Shown here: piece after piece, positions 1 to 6,360 of the stretch
How positions within the stretch are numbered: position 1 is the stretch's first letter
How the letters are laid out: every line of letters begins with the position of its first letter
NCBI GenBank assembly: GCA_027062125.1
Contig: JAMOTW010000026.1
Span: 1-11,386 of the forward strand
Origin: Thermococcus sp.
GTDB lineage: Archaea > Methanobacteriota_B > Thermococci > Thermococcales > Thermococcaceae
Length of the DNA stretch: 11,386 nucleotides
Direction: 5' to 3'
Program-made: the position numbers and the translations under genes
Notes under the pieces: model-generated
Database searches by the model: none
What the model was told of the DNA's origin: nothing
What the model saw: only the letters and a program-made list of their open reading frames with translations

Positions 1-308
1 CCACCGAAGTCGACGTGACCCGGGGTGTCGATGAGGTTGATGAGGTAGTCCTGGCCCTCGTAGTTGTGGACCATCGAAACGTTGGCCGCGTTGATGGTGA
101 TTCCCCTCGCCTGCTCCTGCTCGTCGAAATCGAGGACGAGCTGCTTTCCGGCGAGCTCCTCGCTAATCATTCCGGCGCCGGCGAGCAGGTTGTCGCTCAG
201 CGTCGTCTTACCGTGGTCAATATGAGCGGCAATACCCATGTTCCTGATCCTCTCGGGCTGGGTCATGAGCTCTTTAATCTTCGCAACCATCTCTTCCCTT
301 CTTCCCAT
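1..308 (-). CDS. fusA: Translation elongation factor 2 (EF-2), N-terminal part, cut by window edge
   Basis: This is the first 102 codons of archaeal EF-2, the GTPase that drives ribosomal translocation after peptide bond formation. The GTP-binding motifs are all visible: the P-loop AHIDHGKT at residues 28-35, the G2 motif RGITI at 68-72 and the G3 motif DTPGH at 94-98. The protein starts MGRREEMVAKIKELM, as archaeal EF-2 typically does. The ATG at 306-308 is chosen because a GGTGGT ribosome binding site lies just upstream and the promoter sits about 55 nt ahead. The full protein is usually about 730 residues, so roughly 630 residues lie beyond position 1. It is monocistronic as far as can be seen here, and identification is very secure. 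Confidence 0.97.
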   Translation of the reverse strand, partial: MGRREEMVAKIKELMTQPERIRNMGIAAHIDHGKTTLSDNLLAGAGMISEELAGKQLVLDFDEQEQARGITINAANVSMVHNYEGQDYLINLIDTPGHVDFG

Positions 309-360
309 TTACACCACCTTCTAACCTGATGAGCTTGTTCACCACTCACTTAAAAGGTGC

Positions 361-375
361 GGTTATAAAGCTTTT
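361..375 (-). promoter_or_regulatory. EF-2 promoter (BRE/TATA)
   Basis: Read on the minus strand this is AAAAGCTTTATAACC, a BRE-like purine run followed by an archaeal TATA box. Transcription would start near 340, giving a leader of about 30 nt before the ATG at 308. A second, weaker AT box (CCTTTTAAGTG, 346-356) lies just downstream. The position and composition fit a strong constitutive promoter. Confidence 0.7.
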
Positions 376-432
376 CCCGGTGAAGAAACGCCCTCCTGAA
401 AGTGCACTCAAACTACTTAAGGGTTTTGGATG

Positions 433-438
433 AAAAAA
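433..438 (-). terminator. Oligo-T terminator candidate after the HD gene
   Basis: A run of six T on the minus strand begins 7 nt after the stop codon of the HD-domain gene. Archaeal RNA polymerase terminates at such oligo-T tracts without needing a hairpin. It lies ahead of the EF-2 promoter, so it would insulate the two genes. Confidence 0.4.
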
Positions 439-444
439 TCACCC

Positions 445-1521
445 TCAATCAAAGAAAGCCCCCAGAAACCTTTCAACCTCCTCCCTCACGTCCGTCCTCG
501 CGTAGACTCCCCAGCGCCAGTGGGTGTCCTTCAGTTCAACGAGGGAACGGACGAGAGGCGAGACCTCACTGAGGCGCTTCAGTCCGGTTTCGGTCTCCAC
601 GAAGGCGTTCTTCTCCTCGAACTTGGGTTTGGGGGGATAGTCAACGATGGCGAGGTGTCCAAACTCGGCCTCAAGCTCCCTCCGGAGTTCGGCAACAGAA
701 TCCACCCCGGGGTCGCTGGCGCTGTAGAGAACGCGCTTGTAGAGCCTCCTGTCGTCCACCGCCCGAACGAGCTCCCGAACCTCCGCCCTCTCACTCGCCC
801 TGAGCATTGCTATCAGGTCGACCTCGTCCATGGTGCGTATTTCCTCGAAGGGAATCCCCTCGAGCCCAACGGCCGTTACAAGCATGGCACTCGCTATCTT
901 CGAGACGTGGTGCTGGTAAACGGTGGGATACATCATGCTCCTAGCCAGGAGCAGGTTTTGGGCGGCCCTTACTCCCTTCTCCCCAACGACGAGCATGCCG
1001 TCCCTCCACAGCAGGTTCCTCACGAGCCTGTCGAGGTCGACCAGGCCGTAGGCCACGCCGGTGTAGTAGGCGTCACGCACCAGGTAATCCATCCTGTCGG
1101 CGTCTATATCCCCGCTCACGAGGGGGTGCTTGAGAAGTCTGAGGAACTCTCCGAGGGAGTAGCGCTCCCGTATAATGTCTCCGATTTCGCCGTGCCTTAT
1201 GAACCACTTCGTGTTCTCCTCGTGCCGCGGGTAGAGGGCCTCGAGCGTGTGGCTGAAGGGGTAGTGGCCGAGGTCGTGGAGCAGGGCCGCGTAAACGGCG
1301 CCTTCCTCGATTTCGGGGTTGTGCTCGGCTATCCTCTTCGCAAGATAGAAAGTTCCCAGCGAGTGCTCGAAGCGCGTGTGCCTGGCCGAGGGGTATGCGA
1401 GGAAAGCTAAGCCGAGCTGGGTTATTCTCCGGAGTCTCTGGAACTCGGGGGTATCGACGAGCCTCAGTGTGAAACCATCCAGTGATATGTCTCCGTGAAT
1501 CGTGTCCCGTATTACTTTCAT
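445..1521 (-). CDS. HD-domain phosphohydrolase (SAMHD1/dGTPase-like superfamily)
   Basis: This is a 358-residue metal-dependent phosphohydrolase of the HD superfamily. The conserved pattern is clear: HTRFEH at 48-53, the HD doublet in LLHDLGHYPFSH (H82, D83), and the downstream aspartate-rich block DIDADRMDYLVRD (138-150), which supplies the last metal ligand in SAMHD1-like proteins. The N-terminal IRDTIHGDI and the RLRRITQLG stretch are also typical of this group. Members hydrolyse dNTPs or other nucleotides, but the substrate of this one is not readable from sequence. The ATG at 1521 is preferred over the GTG at 1530, because that GTG falls inside the GTGGTC ribosome binding site. The gene is flanked by its own promoter and an oligo-T run, so it is probably monocistronic. 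No signal peptide is seen; the protein should be cytoplasmic. Confidence 0.9.
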   Translation of the reverse strand: MKVIRDTIHGDISLDGFTLRLVDTPEFQRLRRITQLGLAFLAYPSARHTRFEHSLGTFYLAKRIAEHNPEIEEGAVYAALLHDLGHYPFSHTLEALYPRHEENTKWFIRHGEIGDIIRERYSLGEFLRLLKHPLVSGDIDADRMDYLVRDAYYTGVAYGLVDLDRLVRNLLWRDGMLVVGEKGVRAAQNLLLARSMMYPTVYQHHVSKIASAMLVTAVGLEGIPFEEIRTMDEVDLIAMLRASERAEVRELVRAVDDRRLYKRVLYSASDPGVDSVAELRRELEAEFGHLAIVDYPPKPKFEEKNAFVETETGLKRLSEVSPLVRSLVELKDTHWRWGVYARTDVREEVERFLGAFFD

Positions 1522-1549
1522 TTTGACCACGGAGGCTATAGAATCGAAA

Positions 1550-1560
1550 GATTAATAAAC
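1550..1560 (-). promoter_or_regulatory. Promoter of the HD-domain gene
   Basis: Minus-strand GTTTATTAATC is a TATA-like box about 30-40 nt upstream of the start codon, right for a short leader. The box is nearly symmetric (GATTAATAAAC on the plus strand, after AAA), so it could also fire rightward toward the GC-rich hairpins at 1577-1640. That second possibility is only inference. Confidence 0.5.
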
Positions 1561-1576
1561 GTGGCGGCGATACGCA

Positions 1577-1640
1577 CCCTGCCGGCCGATGCGGGCCGGC
1601 CTCTATCCCGGGCAGGGGGTAGCCCTCAGGGGTTACCCCC
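1577..1640. other. GC-rich double hairpin; candidate structured RNA
   Basis: Two strong stems lie side by side in an intergenic region. The first is a perfect 7-bp stem GCCGGCC/GGCCGGC (1581-1587 with 1594-1600, loop GATGCG). It is enclosed by a possible outer 7-bp stem CCCTGCC/GGCAGGG (1577-1583 with 1611-1617), which competes with it for some bases. The second is an 11-bp stem with one wobble pair (1615-1625 with 1630-1640, loop TCAG). GC-rich islands of this sort in hyperthermophile intergenic DNA often mark non-coding RNAs. It might instead be the decayed right end of an IS605-type element or a structured 3' UTR of the ABC ATPase gene. The strand is unknown and I do not recognise a family. 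Confidence 0.35.
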
Positions 1641-1693
1641 CACTAAAACCTGTTCTGTTCCGCTATGGGCCGCTGTACTCCAAGAAGAAGCGC

Positions 1694-1704
1694 AAAAATT
1701 TTAA
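1694..1704 (-). terminator. Weak oligo-T terminator candidate after the ABC ATPase gene
   Basis: On the minus strand the sequence TTAAAATTTTTG follows the ATPase stop codon by about 17 nt. It contains four- and five-base T runs around an AAAA, which could serve as an archaeal oligo-T terminator for the five-gene ABC cluster. The evidence is composition and position only. Confidence 0.25.
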
Positions 1705-1720
1705 GGGGCGGTTATCAAAA

Positions 1721-2479
1721 TTATCCTGCGGCAGGGGTTTGCCGACCCTCCTGCCCGGTGGGGGAGGGGCTCTCCCGAGCCCCTTCCCTCTTTGAACGTC
1801 TGATTCTGGGTTTGAAGAGCCTCTCCACTTCTTCCTGGACGTCTTCTGCTTTCCCGCTCAGCACGAGCTTCCCGTTCCCTATGACGACCACCCAATCCAC
1901 CACGGGAAGAAGCGGTTCCCAGATGTGGCTGATCACGACGAAGTTTGTCCTGCCCTTCATCTCCTCGATTATCTCGATGACTCTCTCCATGCTGTCGAAG
2001 TCTATGTTGGCGAGCGGCTCATCGAGGAATATAAGCTCAGGCTTCCCTACGAACGCCTGCGCGAGGCTCAGCCTCTTGAGCATTCCTGAGGAGTATCCAC
2101 TTATGCGCTTGTCAATAAACGGCATCACTTCAAAGAGCTCCGCGGCCCTCTCAACTTCCTCCTCGCCGTACCCCCTGCTCTCTGCAAAGAGCTTCAGCCA
2201 TTCCCTTCCCGTTACGAACTGGGGGAAGGCCGGCGGGTCGTAGGCGACGCCGAAGCGGCTCTTGACCTTCCAGTTGTTCCAGGGGGTCTCACCGAACACC
2301 TTTATTTCCCCGGAGGTCGGGCGGTAAACGCCGGTGGCGAGCTTGAGGAACGTGCTCTTTCCGCCGCCGTTGGGGCCGAGGATGAGCGTCATCCCCTCGG
2401 GGATTTTAACCGTGACCCCATCAAGTGCGTGGATGCTTCCAAAACTCTTTTTGAGGTTGTTGGCCTCGATTACCGTCAC
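1721..2479 (-). CDS. ABC transporter ATP-binding protein
   Basis: This 252-residue ABC ATPase energises the ABC-2 permease encoded two genes upstream. Motifs in order are Walker A GPNGGGKST (35-43), signature YSSGMLKRL (129-137), Walker B LIFLDEP (149-155) and the switch histidine in VISHIWE (H185). The usual Q-loop glutamine is not evident around residues 79-86. The GTG at 2479 is chosen because GGAGGTGGTC sits six to ten bases ahead. The GTG nine bases further upstream (2488) lies inside that binding site. The start overlaps the previous gene's stop by four bases (GTGA), indicating translational coupling. After KPRIRRSK (residue 230) the protein ends in a 22-residue tail rich in S, P, G and R. 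That tail is encoded by GC-rich hairpin-forming DNA and looks like sequence acquired from a 39-nt repeat. The substrate is unknown. Confidence 0.93.
   Translation of the reverse strand: MTVIEANNLKKSFGSIHALDGVTVKIPEGMTLILGPNGGGKSTFLKLATGVYRPTSGEIKVFGETPWNNWKVKSRFGVAYDPPAFPQFVTGREWLKLFAESRGYGEEEVERAAELFEVMPFIDKRISGYSSGMLKRLSLAQAFVGKPELIFLDEPLANIDFDSMERVIEIIEEMKGRTNFVVISHIWEPLLPVVDWVVVIGNGKLVLSGKAEDVQEEVERLFKPRIRRSKREGARESPSPTGQEGRQTPAAG
1740..1778 (-). repeat. 39-nt diverged repeat, copy 1 (in the ATPase 3' end)
   Basis: This segment matches 5232-5270 on the same strand. A 19-nt block is identical (1740-1758 with 5232-5250), and a 7-nt block TCGGGAG is identical at exactly the same 13-nt spacing. 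About 30 of 39 positions agree. In this copy it encodes part of the odd C-terminal tail of the ATPase, while in the other copy it is the leader of a small secreted-protein gene. A 7-bp stem GGGGCTC/GAGCCCC also overlaps its upstream edge. Confidence 0.7.
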
Positions 2480-2937
2480 TTTGACCACCTCCAGACCACG
2501 AGCGCCAGGAGAAGCGCAAAGGCGGAGCCGCTTATGTAGATGGAGTTCTGGACGGCCTCAGTCGGGTAGTTCTTGATGAAGCGGAAGGAGCAGGTCAGCT
2601 TGGAGGTTCCGTTGTTGATTACGAGGTAGTCGCCCTCACGCGGGAGGACAAACTGATACCTGGCGTGGCCGGAAACGGTGTGATTATCCACCACTTCACC
2701 GGTTATAACGTCGTACGCCTCAACTACCCCACTGCCGTCGCAGGAAGCCTCGACGAGGGAGCTTGTAGGGGTGTGTATATGCACATATGGCATGTAAGTC
2801 ACGTTCCCCTGCCTCTCCACCGGGTGAAGGAAAAACGGGCCCGCCGAGCCCACCCGATCCTCGTAAGAGCTGTAGACCCACAGGGAGCCGATGGCGAGCA
2901 GGAGCATCGCGGAGAGCAGGGCGCCCCAGAACCTCAC
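2476..2937 (-). CDS. Small membrane protein with extracellular beta domain, ABC cluster
   Basis: This 153-residue protein has one hydrophobic helix at each end (about 5-22 and 133-150) and a polar middle rich in V, T and Y that should lie outside the cell. The middle has two cysteines (C66 and C116) that could form a disulfide. It also has three N-glycosylation sequons (NVT at 45, NHT at 85, NGT at 109). I do not recognise a named family. The GTG start overlaps the permease stop by four bases (GTGA), and GGAGGGATG lies just ahead. Its own stop overlaps the ATPase start in the same way. Being wedged between permease and ATPase genes suggests an accessory subunit of the transporter, perhaps a second membrane component or a substrate receptor. 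That role is inference. Confidence 0.8.
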   Translation of the reverse strand: MRFWGALLSAMLLLAIGSLWVYSSYEDRVGSAGPFFLHPVERQGNVTYMPYVHIHTPTSSLVEASCDGSGVVEAYDVITGEVVDNHTVSGHARYQFVLPREGDYLVINNGTSKLTCSFRFIKNYPTEAVQNSIYISGSAFALLLALVVWRWSK

Positions 2938-3701
2938 ACAACATCCCTCCTCTTGATGAGTATCCAGGAGATCGCAAAGAGCGCCAGCGGGACGAGGATG
3001 CCCCAGCCGATGTACCTGGCCGTGAAAGGCGTGAAGTCAGAGTTCCAGCACCTTGAGATGGCGCTGATGAAGAGCTGGGGAGGTATTTCGGAGCTTCCCG
3101 TCACGCGGGGCGCATAGATAACGGCAAAACCTATGATAAAGGCGAGGAACGCGTTGGGGGCGGCCAGGGAAGTCAGCGTGGCGACTGCCATCAGGTAGAG
3201 CACCAGAAAGGCCACCAGCACCAGCGCGTCACCGATAAATCTTGAGGTTATCTCCGGGAGGTGGCCAGCTATGCTTGCATACGTGGTCAGGGAGACGTAA
3301 GCAAACGGCAGCAGAGCCAGTGTGAACCCGTATATCACCAAGGACAGGAGCTTTACCCCGAAGATTTCGGTGTTGGAGTAGGGGAGGGAGTAAACGGAAC
3401 GCGCCACGCCGCTGTCCCTGTCGTAGCGGAACGTCAGCGCGCCGAGGAGGAGTATAAGAAAGCCCAAGAGCGTCCACACGTCGGAGAGGTGGAGGAGATC
3501 GTGTATGTTCAATGAAACATGAAGGGCTTTGGATGCCCCAAAGAGGCGTATCTCCGTCCCATAGGCGGATCCTGTGCTACTACTCACGTCCATAAGGGAC
3601 TGCTTCATGGCCATCCCTGCGAGGAGTATCCCGAACAGGAGGAGGACGTTTTTCACGACGTCGTTCATCTCCCAGCGGAAGAGCGTGTAAAGCCGCCCCA
3701 T
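2934..3701 (-). CDS. ABC-2 type transporter permease
   Basis: This 255-residue protein has six predicted membrane helices, near residues 15-32, 74-90, 114-141, 159-180, 183-197 and 229-248. The first is preceded by a short cytoplasmic segment starting MGRLYTLFRWEM. The block RSVYSLPYSNTEIFGVKLLS (101-120) between helices 2 and 3 is the coupling-type region seen in ABC-2 permeases, where a short motif contacts the ATPase. The length and helix count fit one half of an ABC-2 exporter, which would pair with itself or with the small membrane protein downstream. The ATG at 3701 is chosen over an upstream in-frame start because a textbook GGAGGTGATCC site lies directly ahead. The upstream gene stops inside that site, four bases before this start. 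The substrate is unknown; ABC-2 systems usually export. Confidence 0.88.
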   Translation of the reverse strand: MGRLYTLFRWEMNDVVKNVLLLFGILLAGMAMKQSLMDVSSSTGSAYGTEIRLFGASKALHVSLNIHDLLHLSDVWTLLGFLILLLGALTFRYDRDSGVARSVYSLPYSNTEIFGVKLLSLVIYGFTLALLPFAYVSLTTYASIAGHLPEITSRFIGDALVLVAFLVLYLMAVATLTSLAAPNAFLAFIIGFAVIYAPRVTGSSEIPPQLFISAISRCWNSDFTPFTARYIGWGILVPLALFAISWILIKRRDVV

Positions 3702-3705
3702 TGGA

Positions 3706-4800
3706 TCACCTCCGCATTCCCACAGCAGTCCATACGATAACAATCCCCAAAAAGGCCAGTGTAGTGTAGAAAATGTAACTCACAACAGTCCGGGGTTTTG
3801 TGTATTTCACCGTCTCAACCACACCAAAGTCCGCGTTGGTATCATAGAGTACGAGACCGGATCTCCAAGAACGGTCCTTCTCTGCCATCATACAGTATCC
3901 AGAGAGCTGATCTTGAAACACTGCCCACTTTAAACCTATTGCATAAAAATCGGCGTAAGGAGCAGCTCCCATAGCCGTTGGGTATATAGCAATACCAGTG
4001 GATGAGTCGTAAATCCCTCCACCGCTTGGCCCGCCGAACGATACTTCAAGTAGAGTATAATTTCTTTTATCATTGATTCTCTGGGACAGTTTGAAGTCTT
4101 CCATCGTCAGCAAAACAGAAAGCAGGGGCGGGCCGAATTTCCCATAGTACGTCATCACAGACTCGTTCGATACACCTACCCCCCAGACAGTCGCGTTTAA
4201 ATTTCCAGAAGTGGAAAACGTCTCATTTGCTTTTGGCAGACTGTTAGGGCCAACCCAGAGGAACGTGTGCCCATAATAGGTTCCCTCCACGTCAAATACA
4301 GCCCCGTCACGCAGTCTTATTAGGTAAGTCCCAGCGATTCTTAACTCTTCCAGTTTAACTTCGAGCCAGACACAATCAAGGAATCCACTATCGCGACTGG
4401 GAATGAGTCTCTCCGATATAGCTTTTCCGCGATCCCAAAAGATAGGGTACTTGGTTCCGTTCAGGAATATCGAAGAAATCGTTACGTTCTCCATTGTAAT
4501 CGTCGCTTGGACGTGTAGATAGCCATCCTTTTCATCCAAGATGTCAAACCGGACGGTGGTGTTGTTGTTTGCAAAGATCCTGAACAAGGTACCATTGACC
4601 TCAATGAAAATTTCAGAGGTGCGTATCTGACTTGGATCTGCCCCTCGGACAAGATCGAAGTAAGGGTCGTATCTTTGGGCAATATATTCAATGTAAACCC
4701 CCGGTTTGACCCAGTATGGTTCAGCTATGACAAACGCAGGAGAACTAAAAAGTAACAGAAGCACTAACAGCCCAAAATATTTGGCCTCTGGTTTCAACAC
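3706..4800 (-). CDS. Exported membrane-anchored protein of the ABC cluster
   Basis: This 364-residue protein has an N-terminal signal sequence (hydrophobic LLVLLLLFSSPAFVIA at about 11-26) and a C-terminal membrane helix (about residues 338-360) ending in RR. Nearly the whole protein should therefore sit outside the cell, tethered by its tail. The outer part is beta-rich and carries at least seven N-x-S/T sequons, consistent with archaeal S-layer-type glycosylation. No catalytic motif or named domain is recognised. The GTG at 4800 is preferred because GGGGG lies six bases ahead. The GTG at 4806 is the alternative, but it falls directly on the binding site. The gene is followed by the permease start after only four bases, so it belongs to the same operon. 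It has its own promoter in the 60-nt gap after the small secreted-protein gene. Confidence 0.8.
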   Translation of the reverse strand: MLKPEAKYFGLLVLLLLFSSPAFVIAEPYWVKPGVYIEYIAQRYDPYFDLVRGADPSQIRTSEIFIEVNGTLFRIFANNNTTVRFDILDEKDGYLHVQATITMENVTISSIFLNGTKYPIFWDRGKAISERLIPSRDSGFLDCVWLEVKLEELRIAGTYLIRLRDGAVFDVEGTYYGHTFLWVGPNSLPKANETFSTSGNLNATVWGVGVSNESVMTYYGKFGPPLLSVLLTMEDFKLSQRINDKRNYTLLEVSFGGPSGGGIYDSSTGIAIYPTAMGAAPYADFYAIGLKWAVFQDQLSGYCMMAEKDRSWRSGLVLYDTNADFGVVETVKYTKPRTVVSYIFYTTLAFLGIVIVWTAVGMRR

Positions 4801-4820
4801 TTTCACCCCCCTACTCCTAC

Positions 4821-4838
4821 GAAAACAAAAAAGAAAAA
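4821..4838 (-). terminator. T-rich terminator candidate after the small secreted gene
   Basis: The minus strand reads T5-C-T6-G-T4 here, about 23-40 nt past the stop of the small secreted-protein gene. Such T-rich stretches terminate archaeal transcription. Because a promoter for the next gene lies just upstream, the small gene could be made as its own abundant transcript, with only partial read-through into the transporter genes. Confidence 0.45.
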
Positions 4839-4858
4839 CAATTAATAACAATTAATAA
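4839..4858 (-). promoter_or_regulatory. Tandem 10-bp TATA-like repeats; internal promoter of the ABC operon
   Basis: TTATTAATTG occurs twice in direct succession on the minus strand. Each copy resembles an archaeal TATA box, and the 10-bp period places both on the same face of the helix. The position, about 40-58 nt ahead of the GTG at 4800, suits a promoter with a short leader. The doubling may give two start sites or a cooperative regulator site. Confidence 0.5.
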
Positions 4859-4860
4859 TT

Positions 4861-5229
4861 CTAGCTAGCAGGCCATCCTGCGGACGCGACGACGTGATCG
4901 ACTACTATTCCTCCAGTAACAAAAACTCTTGTTTCTACTGTGATTCCATCGCTATATCTTGTTTTTTTCACAAAGGCATACGGAACACCCATCGAATATT
5001 TAGCTACTTCCTCAGCCTCTGGTGTCAATCCGCCACTGCCGTCTTTCACAGTAATTTCATAGTTGGTGTAGGGGTGCTGGACGTCGTACTTCACATCCAC
5101 AAAGGCATATGCCCATCCACTCTCTCCTCTACTGTAGTCATCCACTCTGGTAACCTCCCAGACAGTCGCTGCCGCGAACCCTGCCGCCACTACCAGCAAA
5201 CCGAACAGTACGGCAACCAGCTTTTTCAT
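4861..5229 (-). CDS. Small secreted protein, first gene of the ABC cluster
   Basis: This 122-residue protein begins MKKLVAVLFGLLVVAAGFAAA, a classic signal peptide with a likely cleavage near residue 21. The mature part is about 100 residues, rich in V, Y, T and D, with no cysteine and no second membrane helix, so it should be released or loosely surface-bound. I do not recognise a family. The ATG at 5229 is chosen because the signal peptide begins there and GGAGGGTC lies 7-14 nt ahead. Longer in-frame starts upstream would bury the signal peptide. It has its own promoter and leader. Its place ahead of a putative exporter cluster suggests it may work with the transporter. The signal peptide argues for Sec export rather than ABC export, so it is more likely a surface partner or binding protein than cargo. 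Confidence 0.75.
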   Translation of the reverse strand: MKKLVAVLFGLLVVAAGFAAATVWEVTRVDDYSRGESGWAYAFVDVKYDVQHPYTNYEITVKDGSGGLTPEAEEVAKYSMGVPYAFVKKTRYSDGITVETRVFVTGGIVVDHVVASAGWPAS

Positions 5230-5231
5230 TC

Positions 5232-5270
5232 TGCCGACCCTCCTGCCCGGCAGGACGTGGATACTCCCGA
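5232..5270 (-). repeat. 39-nt diverged repeat, copy 2 (leader of the small secreted gene)
   Basis: This is the partner of 1740-1778, with a 19-nt exact block and a 7-nt exact block at matching spacing. Here it forms most of the untranslated leader and includes the ribosome binding site GGAGGGTC. It overlaps an inverted repeat CCTGCC-G-GGCAGG (5242-5254), whose right arm runs into the binding site, so secondary structure might affect translation. Confidence 0.7.
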
Positions 5271-5297
5271 CCAGGCGATTCTGAATACGTTGGTACA

Positions 5298-5310
5298 CTA
5301 TTTAACTTTT
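5298..5310 (-). promoter_or_regulatory. Promoter of the small secreted-protein gene
   Basis: The minus strand reads AAAAGTTAAATAG, a BRE-like purine run and a TATA-like box, about 70 nt ahead of the ATG at 5229. Transcription would start near 5279, giving a leader of about 50 nt. The remaining spacer (5311-5514) is AT-rich and I see no gene in it. Confidence 0.5.
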
Positions 5311-5478
5311 ACTTCGGACTATACTCAAAAATTTCAAAAAAAATCGGTGGTATCGCCCCGTTATCTTTACATAATTCGAGTCTGTGGGATTGCTGCCGGC
5401 CTTATAACTGAGTAATACCGTTTCTACAGAAAAATCTGGCAGTATAAGGACGCATTTTAAAAGAAATGTTGGACACTG

Positions 5479-5488
5479 AAAAAATGAA
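5479..5488 (-). terminator. Oligo-T terminator candidate after mptA
   Basis: The minus strand carries TTTCATTTTTT within about 35 nt of the mptA stop codon, followed by another T-rich patch near 5454-5466. This is the expected form of an archaeal intrinsic terminator. It rests on composition alone. Confidence 0.35.
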
Positions 5489-5514
5489 AGCACAGGTTCT
5501 AACTCCGAACCCCT

Positions 5515-6321
5515 TCAGCTCCACGTCTCCGCTATGACGTCGTGCTTGTGGATGCTCTCGTTGCTTATGACGCGCACGTGGATTTTCCCGTTGAAGCGCC
5601 CCTTCGCCTTCGCGAATATCTCCCTCGCAACGTCCTCGACGAACTTCGGGTTCCTGTACATGCCCTGGACGACGGCGTTCTCGTCCACAGTCTTGAGGAG
5701 CGTGTAAGTCGGGTGGCTGAAGGAGCTCTCGACGACGTCAATCATGTCCTCCAGCGCTATCTCCTCGTCGAAAGCAGTCCTGACCTCAAGCTCGCCTACG
5801 GCCCTCTGGATGTGGGTCTTCCCGTTGTTGTTGGCCATCGCGTGGGGGCAGGCGGTGTTTCCGATGACATTGACGCGGAGGACCTTCTCGAAGGAACCGT
5901 CGTAGTGCTTTATAACGCCCACTTCAACGTCATACGGCTCGTAGGTGGTCTTTCCGCTCGCGGGGGTTTCCCGCGGGATGATGAGGTGGGTCCTTATCCA
6001 GACCTCGGCGCGCTTGTGCGGGTGCTTTCCTTCCAGGCGGCCGATTATCGCCTTTCCGAGCTCCTCGAGCGATGAGTGAGCCTCCATGACCTCCTCCTCG
6101 ACGGCCTCGCTCATGGCTTCCGTTATGCTCTCCACGAGGCGGCTCATGTGGATTCCCTTCTTCTCCTCGGGAACGTCAATGGTTATCTCGAAGAGCGGGA
6201 GGAACGTGTAAACCTTTCCCTTCCAGTTTATCTTCGCAACGCTCCGCAGGTTGGTAATCCCGACGCGGTGAAGGCGCTCCTTTATCTTTGGGGTCTCCTC
6301 CTGGGTCTCGAATATCGGCAT
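5515..6321 (-). CDS. mptA: GTP cyclohydrolase IV (MptA, FolE2 family)
   Basis: This 268-residue enzyme converts GTP to 7,8-dihydroneopterin 2',3'-cyclic phosphate, the first step of archaeal pterin (methanopterin or folate-like cofactor) synthesis; it is cytoplasmic and iron-dependent in characterised members. Family landmarks are KGIHMSR (55-61), the conserved GNTACPHAMA with C158 and H160, and SNESIHKHD near the C-terminus (253-261). The length matches archaeal MptA. The ATG at 6321 is chosen because GAGGGTGATGCTC precedes it. Longer starts (6327, 6348) fall on the binding site or ahead of the likely transcription start. The gene has its own promoter and no operon partner here. It lies between an ABC cluster and a restriction operon without an evident link to either. 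Confidence 0.92.
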   Translation of the reverse strand: MPIFETQEETPKIKERLHRVGITNLRSVAKINWKGKVYTFLPLFEITIDVPEEKKGIHMSRLVESITEAMSEAVEEEVMEAHSSLEELGKAIIGRLEGKHPHKRAEVWIRTHLIIPRETPASGKTTYEPYDVEVGVIKHYDGSFEKVLRVNVIGNTACPHAMANNNGKTHIQRAVGELEVRTAFDEEIALEDMIDVVESSFSHPTYTLLKTVDENAVVQGMYRNPKFVEDVAREIFAKAKGRFNGKIHVRVISNESIHKHDVIAETWS

Positions 6322-6360
6322 GAGCATCACCCTCTTTTTTAGGGACATCTAAGCGGGGGA

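Noticed and set aside
430..1410. A 326-codon plus-strand open frame opposite the HD-domain gene
   Set aside because: It is rich in V, P, E and H and has no recognisable domain, as expected of the antisense of a GC-rich gene. The minus-strand protein has full HD motifs, so this is a shadow.
1763..1790. Stem GGGGCTC/GAGCCCC near the ATPase 3' end as a bacterial-type terminator
   Set aside because: It lies inside the coding frame and has no T-run directly after it. Archaeal terminators rely on oligo-T rather than hairpins.
1495..1795. Short plus-strand frames across the GC-rich intergenic region
   Set aside because: They overlap the hairpins and the ATPase gene, use low-complexity codons, and have no ribosome binding site.
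5302..5493. A 63-codon minus-strand frame in the AT-rich spacer
   Set aside because: It has no ribosome binding site and no recognisable domain, and it overlaps the promoter of the small secreted gene. Its composition fits AT-rich spacer.
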